From: Haloactinomyces albus
GTDB lineage: Bacteria; Actinomycetota; Actinomycetes; Mycobacteriales; Pseudonocardiaceae
Direction of reading: 5' to 3'
Length of the DNA: 64,000 bases
NCBI RefSeq assembly: GCF_031458135.1
Contig: NZ_JAVDXW010000001.1
Coordinates: forward strand, 1,488,001-1,552,000
Of this stretch, positions 1 to 8,003 are shown piece by piece. A program made the position numbers and the translations under genes. The stretch's first letter is position 1. Each line of letters starts with the position of its first letter. The notes beneath the pieces are model-generated. The model did no database searches, was not told the DNA's origin, and was given only the letters and a program-made list of their open reading frames with translations.

Positions 1-1031
1 ACGACCACGGGAAAAATATGGTCCCGGAAGTTGAGCTGCCACTGCTCGAGGCCGCCGATGGTGGTGGACCGGCCGACCGTCCGCCGTAACCTGCCCACCG
101 CGTCCTCGGTGAGGAAGACGCCCTTGTGCTCGAGTTCCTCCGGATTTCGCTCCTTGGCGTTGTAGGGACGGGCGAAGGTGAACAGCCCGGCACGACTGAA
201 CATGACGATGGAATCGGGCTCCTCGCCCGAGGCACGGTAAGTGAGCGTGCCATCGCCCTGCTCCTCGAAGACACCACCTCTGCCCTCGGTCAAGTGCAGG
301 ATCACATCGATGCCGGTCAACCCCATACCGACGCACCCGACCGTGCTGCCGGGCCCGGCCCGATCCGGTTCGAAAGCATTCTCGAGCGGATAGGCGGAGG
401 GAACGAACCCAGCAGGGTGACGTTCGGCGAACCGCGCCCACGCGGCCTGGCGGGGGTAACGCACCGGGGCGTTGGAGGAATGGCCGGTGAGCATCAGCAC
501 GTGGTCGGCGTCCAGAACCTGCTCACCGTCCTCACCAAGGACCCGCAACCTGCCGTCGGACAGCTCCTCGAGATCGGTCACCTCCGCGTGGTGTAAATGG
601 ACCTCCATCCCCGGCACCTCACGCAGCATCCTGACATAACGAAAGAACTGCTCCCGCAGCGCCAAGCCGTGGATGTAACGCTTCGGCCAGTCCTCTGCCA
701 CCAGGTCAAAAGCGGTGTCCCCGGTCTCCTCGTACCTGGTGCGGCACCATTCCAGCAGGGTTGGCCGTTCCTCCTTCGGCAGCAGCGGCCCTGCTCCGAC
801 CACGCTCTCGTCGGCCGCGAAGGCAACCTGACCGACAATACGATTGAGGAAACTGGTGACCGGCTGGTCGATGCTGTGCACCTGGCCAGCACCGAACTGC
901 CCCGAACGATCGAAGATGTGAATGCCGAGAGATATCGGAGCGGCTGCTGCCCGCGCTGTCGCGGCAAGCCGGTCCAGCACATAGGTGCAGCTGGGTCCCG
1001 CACCGACAATGGCCAGTCTGTTGGAAGGCAT
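1..1031 (-). CDS. FAD/NAD(P)-binding oxidoreductase, 3' end outside the window
   Basis: This is the last visible gene of the minus-strand arm of the phosphonate-like cluster. Translation from the ATG at 1031 stays open to base 1, giving about 343 residues with no stop. It begins with a dinucleotide-binding glycine motif (LAIVGAGPSCTYVLDRLAA) at residues 6-24. It continues with an FDRSGQFGAGQVHSIDQP-like segment and a GPLLPKEERPTLLEW segment, as in the FAD-NAD(P)-binding family PF13454/COG4529. A second glycine motif (GCVGMGLTG) lies near residue 238. It starts 44 bases after the aminotransferase gene and is probably co-transcribed with it. The family has no single known reaction, so the substrate is unknown. 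An amine or carrier-bound amino acid oxidation would fit the neighbourhood, but that is inference. Confidence 0.8.
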   Translation of the reverse strand, partial: MPSNRLAIVGAGPSCTYVLDRLAATARAAAAPISLGIHIFDRSGQFGAGQVHSIDQPVTSFLNRIVGQVAFAADESVVGAGPLLPKEERPTLLEWCRTRYEETGDTAFDLVAEDWPKRYIHGLALREQFFRYVRMLREVPGMEVHLHHAEVTDLEELSDGRLRVLGEDGEQVLDADHVLMLTGHSSNAPVRYPRQAAWARFAERHPAGFVPSAYPLENAFEPDRAGPGSTVGCVGMGLTGIDVILHLTEGRGGVFEEQGDGTLTYRASGEEPDSIVMFSRAGLFTFARPYNAKERNPEELEHKGVFLTEDAVGRLRRTVGRSTTIGGLEQWQLNFRDHIFPVV

Positions 1032-1075
1032 GGTGAGTCTCCTTGTGGGATCTGTTGGCCATTCCGGCCTTTCCG

Positions 1076-2284
1076 TCACGCCTCCGGGGCGGTCTCCTCG
1101 ACGACCACTCGGTCGAAGGCCGCCAGGAAGCCGGCGATGTCGGCGCCGTCGAGCTGTCCCATATTGGCGACCCGGAAGACGCCCCCGAGCCGCGACTGCG
1201 TGGAGTAAATGACGTAGCCCTCGGCCTTCAAACCGTCGTGTAGCTCCTCGTAGGTCATGCCGTGGGGCACGTAGACGTGGGTCACTGAATTGGCGCGCTG
1301 CTCCACCGGCAACAGAAACCGGGCATCCCGTTCGGCCAGGCCCGCGCGGATCATCTCGGCCAGTGCGGTGTACCGCTTGCCACGCCCTTCGACACTCTCC
1401 TCCAAGGACTTGTCCAGAGCTTTCTCGAAAGCGGTCAGCACCTGGAGAGCCGGGGTGAACAGCGGCGCGTTCTTCCTGTCCTGCGAGATGAAGTGGCCGT
1501 ACAGGTCGAGATAGAAAGTGCGGGTCGGTACCGTTTCCAACGCTTCGAACTGTGCGCGGGAGGCCGTCACGAAGCTCACCCCGGGCAGCCCTTCCAAGCA
1601 CTTGTTGGCGGTGCCGACACACCAGTCGATGTGGTCGACGTCCAAGTCGAGGCGCTCCGATCCGAGGCTGCTGATGGCGTCGACGGCGAGTCGACGACCG
1701 TGCTTGGCGACCACGGCCCCTATCTCCCGCAGTGGGTTGAGCATCCCGGTGCTTGTCTCGTGATGGACCAGGCCGACGTGGGTGATACCCGGGTCCTCGG
1801 CGAGTGCCCGGTCAACAGCGGCGACGTCGATCGGATTGCACCAGCCGAACTCCATACGACGGTGCGCAATGCCGTGTACTTCGACGATGCGCCGGAGACG
1901 TTCGCCGTAGTTGCCATTGTCCAGAATCAGGATGCGGCCGTCCTCGGGCACGATCGAGGAGAAGGTGGCCTCCAGAGCAGCAGTGCCGGAACCAGCGAGC
2001 AGCACCGAGGTGTGCCGATCGTCGCCACCGCTGATCCGCGTGGCCTTCTCACGGACACGGGTCATGAGCGCGGCAGCTTCCGGCTCCCGATGGCACTGGT
2101 CGGGAGAGGCCATGGCGGCACGTACGTCGTCGTGCACGTTGACCGGTCCGGGGTTGAGCAGCACCAGGTGATCGGCAGTGGGTGCGGCAGTACTCGAATA
2201 CACGTCGGAAACTCCCGAGGACAGACGTTGAGAAGTACGGAGGAGCGCTCCGGGTGAGCAGCCGGAGTCGACCGATGCGGTCAT
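1076..2284 (-). CDS. PhnW-like class V aminotransferase (2-aminoethylphosphonate:pyruvate type)
   Basis: This is a 402-residue PLP enzyme of the class that interconverts 2-aminoethylphosphonate and phosphonoacetaldehyde. The family start LLNPGPVNVHDDVRAAM is present, as are a VLLAGSGTAALEA cofactor-phosphate loop, DAISSLGSERLDLD, and the lysine segment GTANKCLEGLPGVSFV that binds PLP. The ATG at 2284 is chosen because it overlaps the stop of the FomA-like gene in ATGA. An upstream ATG at 2362 would run into that gene. No phosphonopyruvate decarboxylase is visible to make phosphonoacetaldehyde. The enzyme may therefore aminate another phosphonate carbonyl, such as an aldehyde or ketone made by the plus arm, or phosphonopyruvate itself. 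The family call is firm and the substrate is open. Confidence 0.88.
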   Translation of the reverse strand: MTASVDSGCSPGALLRTSQRLSSGVSDVYSSTAAPTADHLVLLNPGPVNVHDDVRAAMASPDQCHREPEAAALMTRVREKATRISGGDDRHTSVLLAGSGTAALEATFSSIVPEDGRILILDNGNYGERLRRIVEVHGIAHRRMEFGWCNPIDVAAVDRALAEDPGITHVGLVHHETSTGMLNPLREIGAVVAKHGRRLAVDAISSLGSERLDLDVDHIDWCVGTANKCLEGLPGVSFVTASRAQFEALETVPTRTFYLDLYGHFISQDRKNAPLFTPALQVLTAFEKALDKSLEESVEGRGKRYTALAEMIRAGLAERDARFLLPVEQRANSVTHVYVPHGMTYEELHDGLKAEGYVIYSTQSRLGGVFRVANMGQLDGADIAGFLAAFDRVVVEETAPEA

Positions 2285-3117
2285 CCACGGCCTCCTACCC
2301 GTGAGTTGTCCCGCGGCGGGGTTGCCCGCGCGATCAGGGTGTAAGGCACGGCCTGCGGCCATTCGGCGATCGGCGCGAACATGTGGCGCAGCCCGGCCGC
2401 GTATCGGTCACCGCCGGTGACCACACATTCGGCTCCGCGCTGCGCGTGCGCCACCAACGCGTCGAGCTTGCCCCCCATGGCCCCGCTGGTGTCCCACTCG
2501 GCGGCCTCCCACACGAGCTTGTGCGCAGGCGCGGGATCATCGGCATCGACCCACGGCAGTACGGGGTCGTCCTCGCTGCTGCCGGTCAGGATGCCCGGAA
2601 CATCGGTGAGCGTCACGATGCGCACAGGAGCGAGGGAATCTTCGATGAGCATCCCGGGCACATGGTCGCTTCCGAATATCCGCAAGCCCCCGGCAGCCGT
2701 GAGAACGCAGTCACCCGACAGCACCGGCAGCACACCTTCGGCCAAGAGCCGTCGAACAACTGTGATGTCAGCTGCGATGCCGTCCCCGCGTTCCGAGCAA
2801 ATCGCCGCGACCTGCATTGGCATGGCACGTATGCCCGCCTCGCGGAACGCCGTGGTCCACGCCCACTTGACGGCGAACGTCGCATTGGTGAGTCCCAGAG
2901 ATGCGAATTCGTCCGCGGCATCGAGGTCGCGGACCGAACCGTGGCCAAGTGCGCCGCCACCGGCGACGAAGACGGCCCTCCCCGGGAAGGTCCGTACGAG
3001 ATCGGCGACGAGACTCGCGTAGTCACGTACGGCGGTGGCGTCGAGATGGTCGTCGGTGCACTTGTCGGAGACCAGACTGCCCCCGACCTTGATCACGAGT
3101 GTGCGCGGCTCCCCCAC
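2281..3117 (-). CDS. FomA-like amino-acid-kinase-fold phosphonate kinase
   Basis: The product is a kinase of about 278 residues in the amino acid kinase fold. It opens with TLVIKVGGSLVSDK and has GGGALGHGSVRDLDAAD, a VTLTDVPGILTG nucleotide segment, and EWDTSGAMGGKLDALV followed by AHAQRGAEC. This order and wording closely resemble, from memory, FomA, the fosfomycin kinase of Streptomyces wedmorensis, including the H of GHG and the K of GGKLDAL. FomA protects the producer by phosphorylating the phosphonate. The other close relative is isopentenyl phosphate kinase. The GTG at 3117 puts the start where FomA starts, and GTG at 3138 is the alternative. Longer upstream reading is only the other frame of the P-loop kinase gene. 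Its place in a phosphonate cluster argues for self-protection or an activating phosphorylation. Confidence 0.85.
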   Translation of the reverse strand: MGEPRTLVIKVGGSLVSDKCTDDHLDATAVRDYASLVADLVRTFPGRAVFVAGGGALGHGSVRDLDAADEFASLGLTNATFAVKWAWTTAFREAGIRAMPMQVAAICSERGDGIAADITVVRRLLAEGVLPVLSGDCVLTAAGGLRIFGSDHVPGMLIEDSLAPVRIVTLTDVPGILTGSSEDDPVLPWVDADDPAPAHKLVWEAAEWDTSGAMGGKLDALVAHAQRGAECVVTGGDRYAAGLRHMFAPIAEWPQAVPYTLIARATPPRDNSRVGGRG

Positions 3118-3152
3118 CCTGCAACATGGCCGGGACACCGCTGTCCGCGTCC

Positions 3153-3800
3153 TCACCGGGCCCCCACAGCGACCCGGGAAGCCTCGGTGACGACCCGTTC
3201 GACCACGTCGTCCAAGGGCTCTTCCGCGTCCACGGTCAGCCACCCGTATCGTTCCGCCCAACCGTCGAGCACGGAGAGGAGGCGCTCCTGGTGCGTCAGG
3301 AAACTCTCCCGGGCACACTCCGGGTCCATCCCGCACTCGTACGGAACGACGTCCCTGCCGACCTTGCGTTCCCAGGCTCGCTCGGGGGAGAGCCGAAGGT
3401 AGATGGTCTGCTCGGGGACGGGCAGAGCGGACACCACACCCTCCGCCCAGGAGCTGTCGAGACCGTAGACGATCTCGCTCGCGGCATGCTTCATCCAGTA
3501 ACCGTCGAGCAGCGTGACCGTATCCGAGCGGATCGCCTCGGGGACTCGCCCCAGGAGGGCGTGGGAGATGGACCACATCAGAAAGAGAAACCGGGTGGTG
3601 TTCGGCATCTCCGCGACGCAGAGCCGGGTGTCGGGAACATCCGGCTTCATGAAGCGAGTCGCAGGGTAGGCGGAGTTGTCGACGATGTCCCACCGATCGA
3701 CCCGCTCGGTTGGTATCTCGCTGTCATCGAGGCGTTGAGCGACGAGCCGGGTGACAGTGGACTTGCCGGCTCCGTCGGAACCTACGAGCGAGACGATCAT
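3153..3800 (-). CDS. Thymidylate-kinase-like P-loop kinase
   Basis: This is a 215-residue P-loop protein that starts MIVSLVGSDGAGKSTVTRLV, with Walker A GSDGAGKST at residues 7-15. The overall layout is that of thymidylate/nucleoside monophosphate kinases. The usual DR(H/Y) motif after the second strand reads LLDGYWMKH here, so dTMP is unlikely to be the substrate. The ATG at 3800 overlaps the stop of the carrier-protein gene in ATGA. The FomA-like gene begins 35 bases downstream. Two unrelated small-molecule kinases side by side recall FomA and FomB, which phosphorylate fosfomycin twice, although FomB is a different fold. A role in successive phosphorylation is inference. A duplicated housekeeping kinase seems less likely given the operon. 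Confidence 0.78.
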   Translation of the reverse strand: MIVSLVGSDGAGKSTVTRLVAQRLDDSEIPTERVDRWDIVDNSAYPATRFMKPDVPDTRLCVAEMPNTTRFLFLMWSISHALLGRVPEAIRSDTVTLLDGYWMKHAASEIVYGLDSSWAEGVVSALPVPEQTIYLRLSPERAWERKVGRDVVPYECGMDPECARESFLTHQERLLSVLDGWAERYGWLTVDAEEPLDDVVERVVTEASRVAVGAR

Positions 3801-4069
3801 GCCGTACCCCCCTTGCTCGGAATCCGCTCCTGCAACTCGGAAACGACCGACCACAGAACTCCCGGAGTCGCGAAAGTCTGCTGAGTAAGTTTCTCGTCCT
3901 GAATCTCGATGCCATAGGTGTCCTCGAGGGAGACGACCAGCTCGACGATGGCGATGGAGTCGAGCCCATGGCCGGGCAGATCTGTGTCCACCCGCATTAC
4001 GGCATCGGAGGCGAGGTCGACATGGCGCCTCACCAGCTCCTCGAAACGGCTGTCCCAGAGTGGGTTCAT
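3797..4069 (-). CDS. Stand-alone acyl/peptidyl carrier protein
   Basis: This 90-residue carrier protein has the phosphopantetheine site GHGLDSIAIVELVVSLE with Ser38, followed by the acidic helix typical of the family. It lies 36 bases after the nucleotidyltransferase-like gene and overlaps the P-loop kinase gene in ATGA. A free-standing adenylation gene lies two genes upstream with no carrier domain of its own, so this protein is the obvious partner to receive its aminoacyl-adenylate. A 4'-phosphopantetheinyl transferase is not in the window. It could instead carry an acyl group, but the neighbouring NRPS-type adenylation protein makes peptidyl carrier protein the better name. Confidence 0.85.
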   Translation of the reverse strand: MNPLWDSRFEELVRRHVDLASDAVMRVDTDLPGHGLDSIAIVELVVSLEDTYGIEIQDEKLTQQTFATPGVLWSVVSELQERIPSKGGTA

Positions 4070-4105
4070 GGATTACCCCGATTTCGATGAAGTAGCGGAT
4101 GCAAA

Positions 4106-5284
4106 TCAGTCGTGGGGAACATTCGAGCTTCCGCTGCCCTCCTTGCGTCCGGTGTCGAAGAGACGTTCCAGGAATCCCAGTGACCACCGAGCCGTCCTGC
4201 CGTCGAGGGTTCCGTACTCCTCCAGGTAGTCGGTGTTCCCGGGCCGCAGCGCATCGAGAACCTTCGTCGGAATCGCTTCCGGATAGAGCACGGCGGTAAA
4301 ATGCAGCGAGTAGTACACGATCGACTCGGCGCCGTAGTTCCCGACGCGGACGAGGAACTCCTGCCAGTCGGCATCGCGGTAGCTTTCGGCCACGAGTGCG
4401 AGGTCGAGAAACTTGCTCATCTGCAGATCGACGCTGTCCTCGATGAAGCGCAGGCTGGTCGCCTCCTTATGCAGGTGGGAGCACAGGTCCAGAAGGCGGT
4501 CAGCGGGGCTCGGAACCCGAGTCCTGGATCCGCACAGTACAGCGGGCACACTCCTGTCCAGCAGTTCAGCGGCCGGTGCACTCACGCCCGATTTCTTCTG
4601 GAAAACGTCCTGACACAGGTCCACGTTGAATTCCGGCACATCCGGTCGGTGCCCGGCTTTCAGGTAGGGGAGCTGATTGCTCAGGTTGACGCGCCAGAAG
4701 ATCCGAGTCTTTCGGCTGAACGGCTGCACCTGTTCGCCGTCCTCGACGAGCTGTCCTTGGACGTAGCCGAGTCGTTCCAGCACCTCGTGAGCCCGCGGAA
4801 CGTCCTCGATGTCCACCAGCAGGTCCAGGTCGTTGATCCGACGCAGCGACGGGTCACCGTACTCACCTTCAGCGAGGGAGAACCCCTTGCGCACGGCATG
4901 CCCGACTCCCGCCTCCGCCATCTCGCCGAACACCCTGCCGAACTCGTCGGCCAGTGCCAGGTTTCGCTGACGGTTCCCGAGATGGGCGGTGGTGAAGACC
5001 CACCCGTAGGGAAATCCCTTCATTCCATCGACGGCGCGGTCCAGCCGATAGTTGAAGACATGGCGCCCAACCAGGGGGAGCAACTTGTGTCGAGCCGCAG
5101 CGTCGAGGAAAGCGCCCCAGTCAATCTCGTCGCTCGCCGTGAGGGCACGAACAGCATGCCGCTGCTCCGGGCCGAGCCGTAGCCGAGCCAAGATCAACAG
5201 CAAGCGGGCGTGTGCGGGCAGTTCGGAATCGGCCGTGGAGGCGGTCCCGGCAGGAGAGGAACTCCTCTCCGGTGCAGTGGTCAT
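4106..5284 (-). CDS. Nucleotidyltransferase-fold protein (PF14907-like)
   Basis: This 392-residue protein has a central segment HAVRKGFSLAEGEYG followed by RRINDLDLLVDIEDV. This matches the pattern of the uncharacterised nucleotidyltransferase family NTP_transf_5: a Lys-Gly followed by an Arg and a paired Asp (DLD) expected to bind metal and NTP. These proteins are frequent in natural-product, lasso-peptide and polysaccharide clusters, where the substrate is usually unknown. The ATG at 5284 overlaps the stop of the adenylation gene in ATGA and gives MTTAPERSSS. An upstream ATG at 5374 would add a low-quality 30-residue extension. It may transfer a nucleotidyl group to a phosphonate or hydroxyl group, but nothing in the sequence decides this. 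Confidence 0.7.
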   Translation of the reverse strand: MTTAPERSSSPAGTASTADSELPAHARLLLILARLRLGPEQRHAVRALTASDEIDWGAFLDAAARHKLLPLVGRHVFNYRLDRAVDGMKGFPYGWVFTTAHLGNRQRNLALADEFGRVFGEMAEAGVGHAVRKGFSLAEGEYGDPSLRRINDLDLLVDIEDVPRAHEVLERLGYVQGQLVEDGEQVQPFSRKTRIFWRVNLSNQLPYLKAGHRPDVPEFNVDLCQDVFQKKSGVSAPAAELLDRSVPAVLCGSRTRVPSPADRLLDLCSHLHKEATSLRFIEDSVDLQMSKFLDLALVAESYRDADWQEFLVRVGNYGAESIVYYSLHFTAVLYPEAIPTKVLDALRPGNTDYLEEYGTLDGRTARWSLGFLERLFDTGRKEGSGSSNVPHD

Positions 5285-6948
5285 CGTGCTCCTTCCTGAT
5301 CGACAGCCGCCCGGAGGGATCGGTGGTCGACCTTTCCGTTGTGGGTAAGGGGCAACTGGTCCCATTCCCGCCATTGCCGGGGCACCATGGCCGGAGGGAC
5401 TGCGGCACGAAGGGCTTCCTCCAGCTCCTTCGGTGCGACCGGTCCGCGCGGGGAGTAATGGGCGACGAGTTCCGGGCGATCCCCATCGCCCGAGACCGTG
5501 ACGGCGCAGTTCTCGATTCCCGGATGACGGCTGAGTGCAACCTCGATCTCGTCGAGTTCCATCCGCACACCGGCCACCTTGACCTGCCGATCACTACGCC
5601 CGAGGTACTGGACGAACCCCTCGTCGAAACAGGCGAGATCACCGGTTCGATACAGCCGCCGGGTCGGTGAGGCCGGGTCGAAAGGGTCATGGAAGAAGGC
5701 CCGTGTGGTGGTTTCGGGATCGTTGAGGTATCCCAAGCCGACGCCGGTACCACCGACGAACAGTTCACCGGGCTCACCCGGCTCGGCCGCGCGCCAAGTG
5801 CCGTTCTCCCCCTGCACGAGAAGGTAGAGCACCGTGTTGGCGATCGGTGAACCGACCGGGAGCCGCGGGCGGGCGATGTCCGCCCGCGTCACCACATGAT
5901 GGGTCACGTCGTCGGAGCACTCGGTCGGCCCGTAAGCGTTGATCAGGGACACGTGCGGCAGCGCCTCGAGAACACGTGCCGCCGTGGCCGGACGGAGTTC
6001 CTCCCCTGTGGAGAGCAGTCGGCGCAGTCCGTTCAGCTCCGCACCGCCGGGCCGGCACGTCTCGTCGACGAGCCAACCGACGACGGTGGGAACGAGTTCG
6101 ACGACAGTCACGCCGGTGCGCTCGAGGGTCTTGACGAGGCGGCGCGGGAAACGCATGTCCGCGTCGTCGACGACCACGACATGTCCGCCGACCAGCAGCG
6201 GGCAGAGCATCTGCCAGATCGAGATGTCGAAGACCAGCGGGGCCGTGAAGGCGAGCACGTCATCGGCGTCCAGTGCCAGGTCTGCGACCTTGGCCCACAG
6301 GTGATTGAGCATGCCTTGGTGCTCGACCGTCGCCCCCTTGGGGCGTCCGGTGGTGCCCGAGGTGAATATCGTGTAGCGAATTTCCTGTGAGCGGTCCGAC
6401 ACGTCCATCGGCGGGAGTCCCCCCGTTCCGCCCAACTCGGACAAGCGCAGCACCTCAGTCTGTTCGGCGACCGCGGCCGCCCGCGCAGTCCGGGAGTCGC
6501 TCTCGGTGGCGGCGTAGTCGAGCAGCAGGGCGGACCGGCTGCGTCCGAGCACGTAGCGGACGCGCTCCTCCGGCCAGTCCGGGTCGATGGGCAGGTAAGA
6601 CGCCCCGATGCTCTCCAGAGCCAAGAAGACGACGAGGGTGTCGGTGCTACGGGGACCGACGGTCGCGACGACCTCTCCAGCACCGAGTCCTTGGGCCAGC
6701 AGCGACGTACGTACCCCGGTGACCCGCTCCAGCAGGGCGCGGTAACTCAGCGTCAGATCACCTTCGGTGATGGCGGGACGCCCCGGGTCGCTCTCCGCGC
6801 GCCTGGTGACGTACTCCAGAACACCGGTCCCCGTGTCGATCTCCACGGAATTGCGCAGGGCCAGGTCGGCGGCGCGCGAGGTCGCTTCGGGGGCGAGGGG
6901 CAGTTCCCCCCGGATACGCGCGGCCCCGCCCGTGTGCTGCGTTGTCAT
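5281..6948 (-). CDS. Stand-alone NRPS adenylation protein, probably L-2,3-diaminopropionate-activating
   Basis: This is a 555-residue adenylation enzyme without condensation or carrier domains. Motif A3 reads FTSGTTGRPKG (about 195-205), A4 FDISIWQM (about 240), A5 NAYGPTE, A7 YRTGDLA, A8 GRSDRQVKVAG and A10 NGKVDH with the catalytic lysine near 538. Aligning by hand to the GrsA positions gives the specificity residues D-I-W-E-L-T-A-D-D-K. The conserved Asp235 for an alpha-amino acid is present, and the two acidic residues at 330/331 suggest a positively charged side chain. The two genes just upstream look like diaminopropionate synthesis enzymes, so that amino acid is the favoured substrate. 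The partner is probably the stand-alone carrier protein at 3797-4069. The gene overlaps both neighbours by 4 bases. Confidence 0.85.
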   Translation of the reverse strand: MTTQHTGGAARIRGELPLAPEATSRAADLALRNSVEIDTGTGVLEYVTRRAESDPGRPAITEGDLTLSYRALLERVTGVRTSLLAQGLGAGEVVATVGPRSTDTLVVFLALESIGASYLPIDPDWPEERVRYVLGRSRSALLLDYAATESDSRTARAAAVAEQTEVLRLSELGGTGGLPPMDVSDRSQEIRYTIFTSGTTGRPKGATVEHQGMLNHLWAKVADLALDADDVLAFTAPLVFDISIWQMLCPLLVGGHVVVVDDADMRFPRRLVKTLERTGVTVVELVPTVVGWLVDETCRPGGAELNGLRRLLSTGEELRPATAARVLEALPHVSLINAYGPTECSDDVTHHVVTRADIARPRLPVGSPIANTVLYLLVQGENGTWRAAEPGEPGELFVGGTGVGLGYLNDPETTTRAFFHDPFDPASPTRRLYRTGDLACFDEGFVQYLGRSDRQVKVAGVRMELDEIEVALSRHPGIENCAVTVSGDGDRPELVAHYSPRGPVAPKELEEALRAAVPPAMVPRQWREWDQLPLTHNGKVDHRSLRAAVDQEGAR

Positions 6949-8003
6949 CGTTCAGCACCCCCGGCGGGGCTGCGATGACGCTCCACGTCGTGGAAGAACC
7001 GTTCGACCACGGTGAGTTCACCGGCTTCCCTGGCGCGGGTGTGGACGTGCTCGCCCACCGCCAGGTCGAGCACGCCGAGCCCGAAGGGCGAGAAGACCAC
7101 AGTGCGGTCGGTGGGGATGTCGGTGGTTCCGGTGAGGACGTCGTACAGGGTGCCGTCGATGAAACCCCTCCCACCGGCCCGCTGTGCGGCCAGGTGAACC
7201 GAAGTGTTCGCCTGGAGGACGTGCTCGGTGTCGTCGACCACGTTGACGCTGTCGAGGATGACCTCCGGGCTCAGGTCACGCAGGGACACGTGGAGCACCA
7301 GCGGATGGTGGTCGAACCAGGACGGCTCGGTGATGTGCGGAGTGGCCGCGGTGGTGGCGCAGACGACCACGTCCGACGACCGGATCAGCCGCTCGGCGGA
7401 ATCGTGGACCCGGACGGGGACACCGCCCGCGGTGTTCCGCAAATGGTCCGCAAAGCCCTGGGCGTATTCCTCCGACAAGTCGTGCACACCGAACTCCTCC
7501 GGCGCCCAACCGAGATCGGACAGGTATGCGTGCAAATAGCGGGCGATGAGGCCGGTGCCCAGGTAACCGATACGGCGTGGTGCAGGCCTGCCTCCGGTGA
7601 GGGCACGTGCTGCCACCGTGGCAGACGCGGCCGTGCGAGCCGCGCTGATGATGGAGCTCTCCAGACAGGCGTATGGGTATCCGGTAACCGGATCGTTGAG
7701 GATGAGGACAGCGGAAGCCCGGGGGATCCCTCGCTCCGGGTTGTCCGGGAAGCTGGCGATCCACTTGAGACCGTCAACCGCGGAAGCACCGCCGAGCGAA
7801 GCGGGAAGGGCGATGATGCGAGCGGTGGGGCGGTCGGGGAACTTCAGGAAGTACGAGGGCGGGTTGACGGTCCTGGCTTCTCCGTGCAGGAGGTAGGTCT
7901 TCTGAACGAGTTCGACGACCTCGTGCTGCCTGCCGTCGAGCATGCGGTGAACGGTTCCCCCCGGTACGACCGAGAAGTCCGGGATTTCAGCCTGATTGTT
8001 CAC
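6945..8003 (-). CDS. SbnB-like dehydrogenase for L-2,3-diaminopropionate
   Basis: This 352-residue protein belongs to the ornithine cyclodeaminase/mu-crystallin family. It has the NAD motif RIGYLGTGLIARYLHAYL near residues 139-156 and the segment LVQKTYLLHGEARTVNPPSYFLKFPD cut short in the usual way for this family. In staphyloferrin B synthesis SbnB oxidatively splits N-(1-amino-1-carboxy-2-ethyl)-glutamate to L-2,3-diaminopropionate and 2-oxoglutarate. Pairing with an SbnA-like gene directly upstream supports that role over proline formation. The GTG at 8003 overlaps the SbnA-like stop in GTGA. The ATG at 8054 would lie inside that gene. The stop overlaps the start of the adenylation gene in ATGA, which suggests translational coupling from amino acid supply to activation. 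Confidence 0.86.
   Translation of the reverse strand: MNNQAEIPDFSVVPGGTVHRMLDGRQHEVVELVQKTYLLHGEARTVNPPSYFLKFPDRPTARIIALPASLGGASAVDGLKWIASFPDNPERGIPRASAVLILNDPVTGYPYACLESSIISAARTAASATVAARALTGGRPAPRRIGYLGTGLIARYLHAYLSDLGWAPEEFGVHDLSEEYAQGFADHLRNTAGGVPVRVHDSAERLIRSSDVVVCATTAATPHITEPSWFDHHPLVLHVSLRDLSPEVILDSVNVVDDTEHVLQANTSVHLAAQRAGGRGFIDGTLYDVLTGTTDIPTDRTVVFSPFGLGVLDLAVGEHVHTRAREAGELTVVERFFHDVERHRSPAGGAER

Noticed and set aside
2281-3693. A 470-codon reading starting at 3693 for the FomA-like gene
   Set aside because: The first 190 codons are the P-loop kinase gene in another frame, with Arg-rich nonsense; the family begins at 3117.
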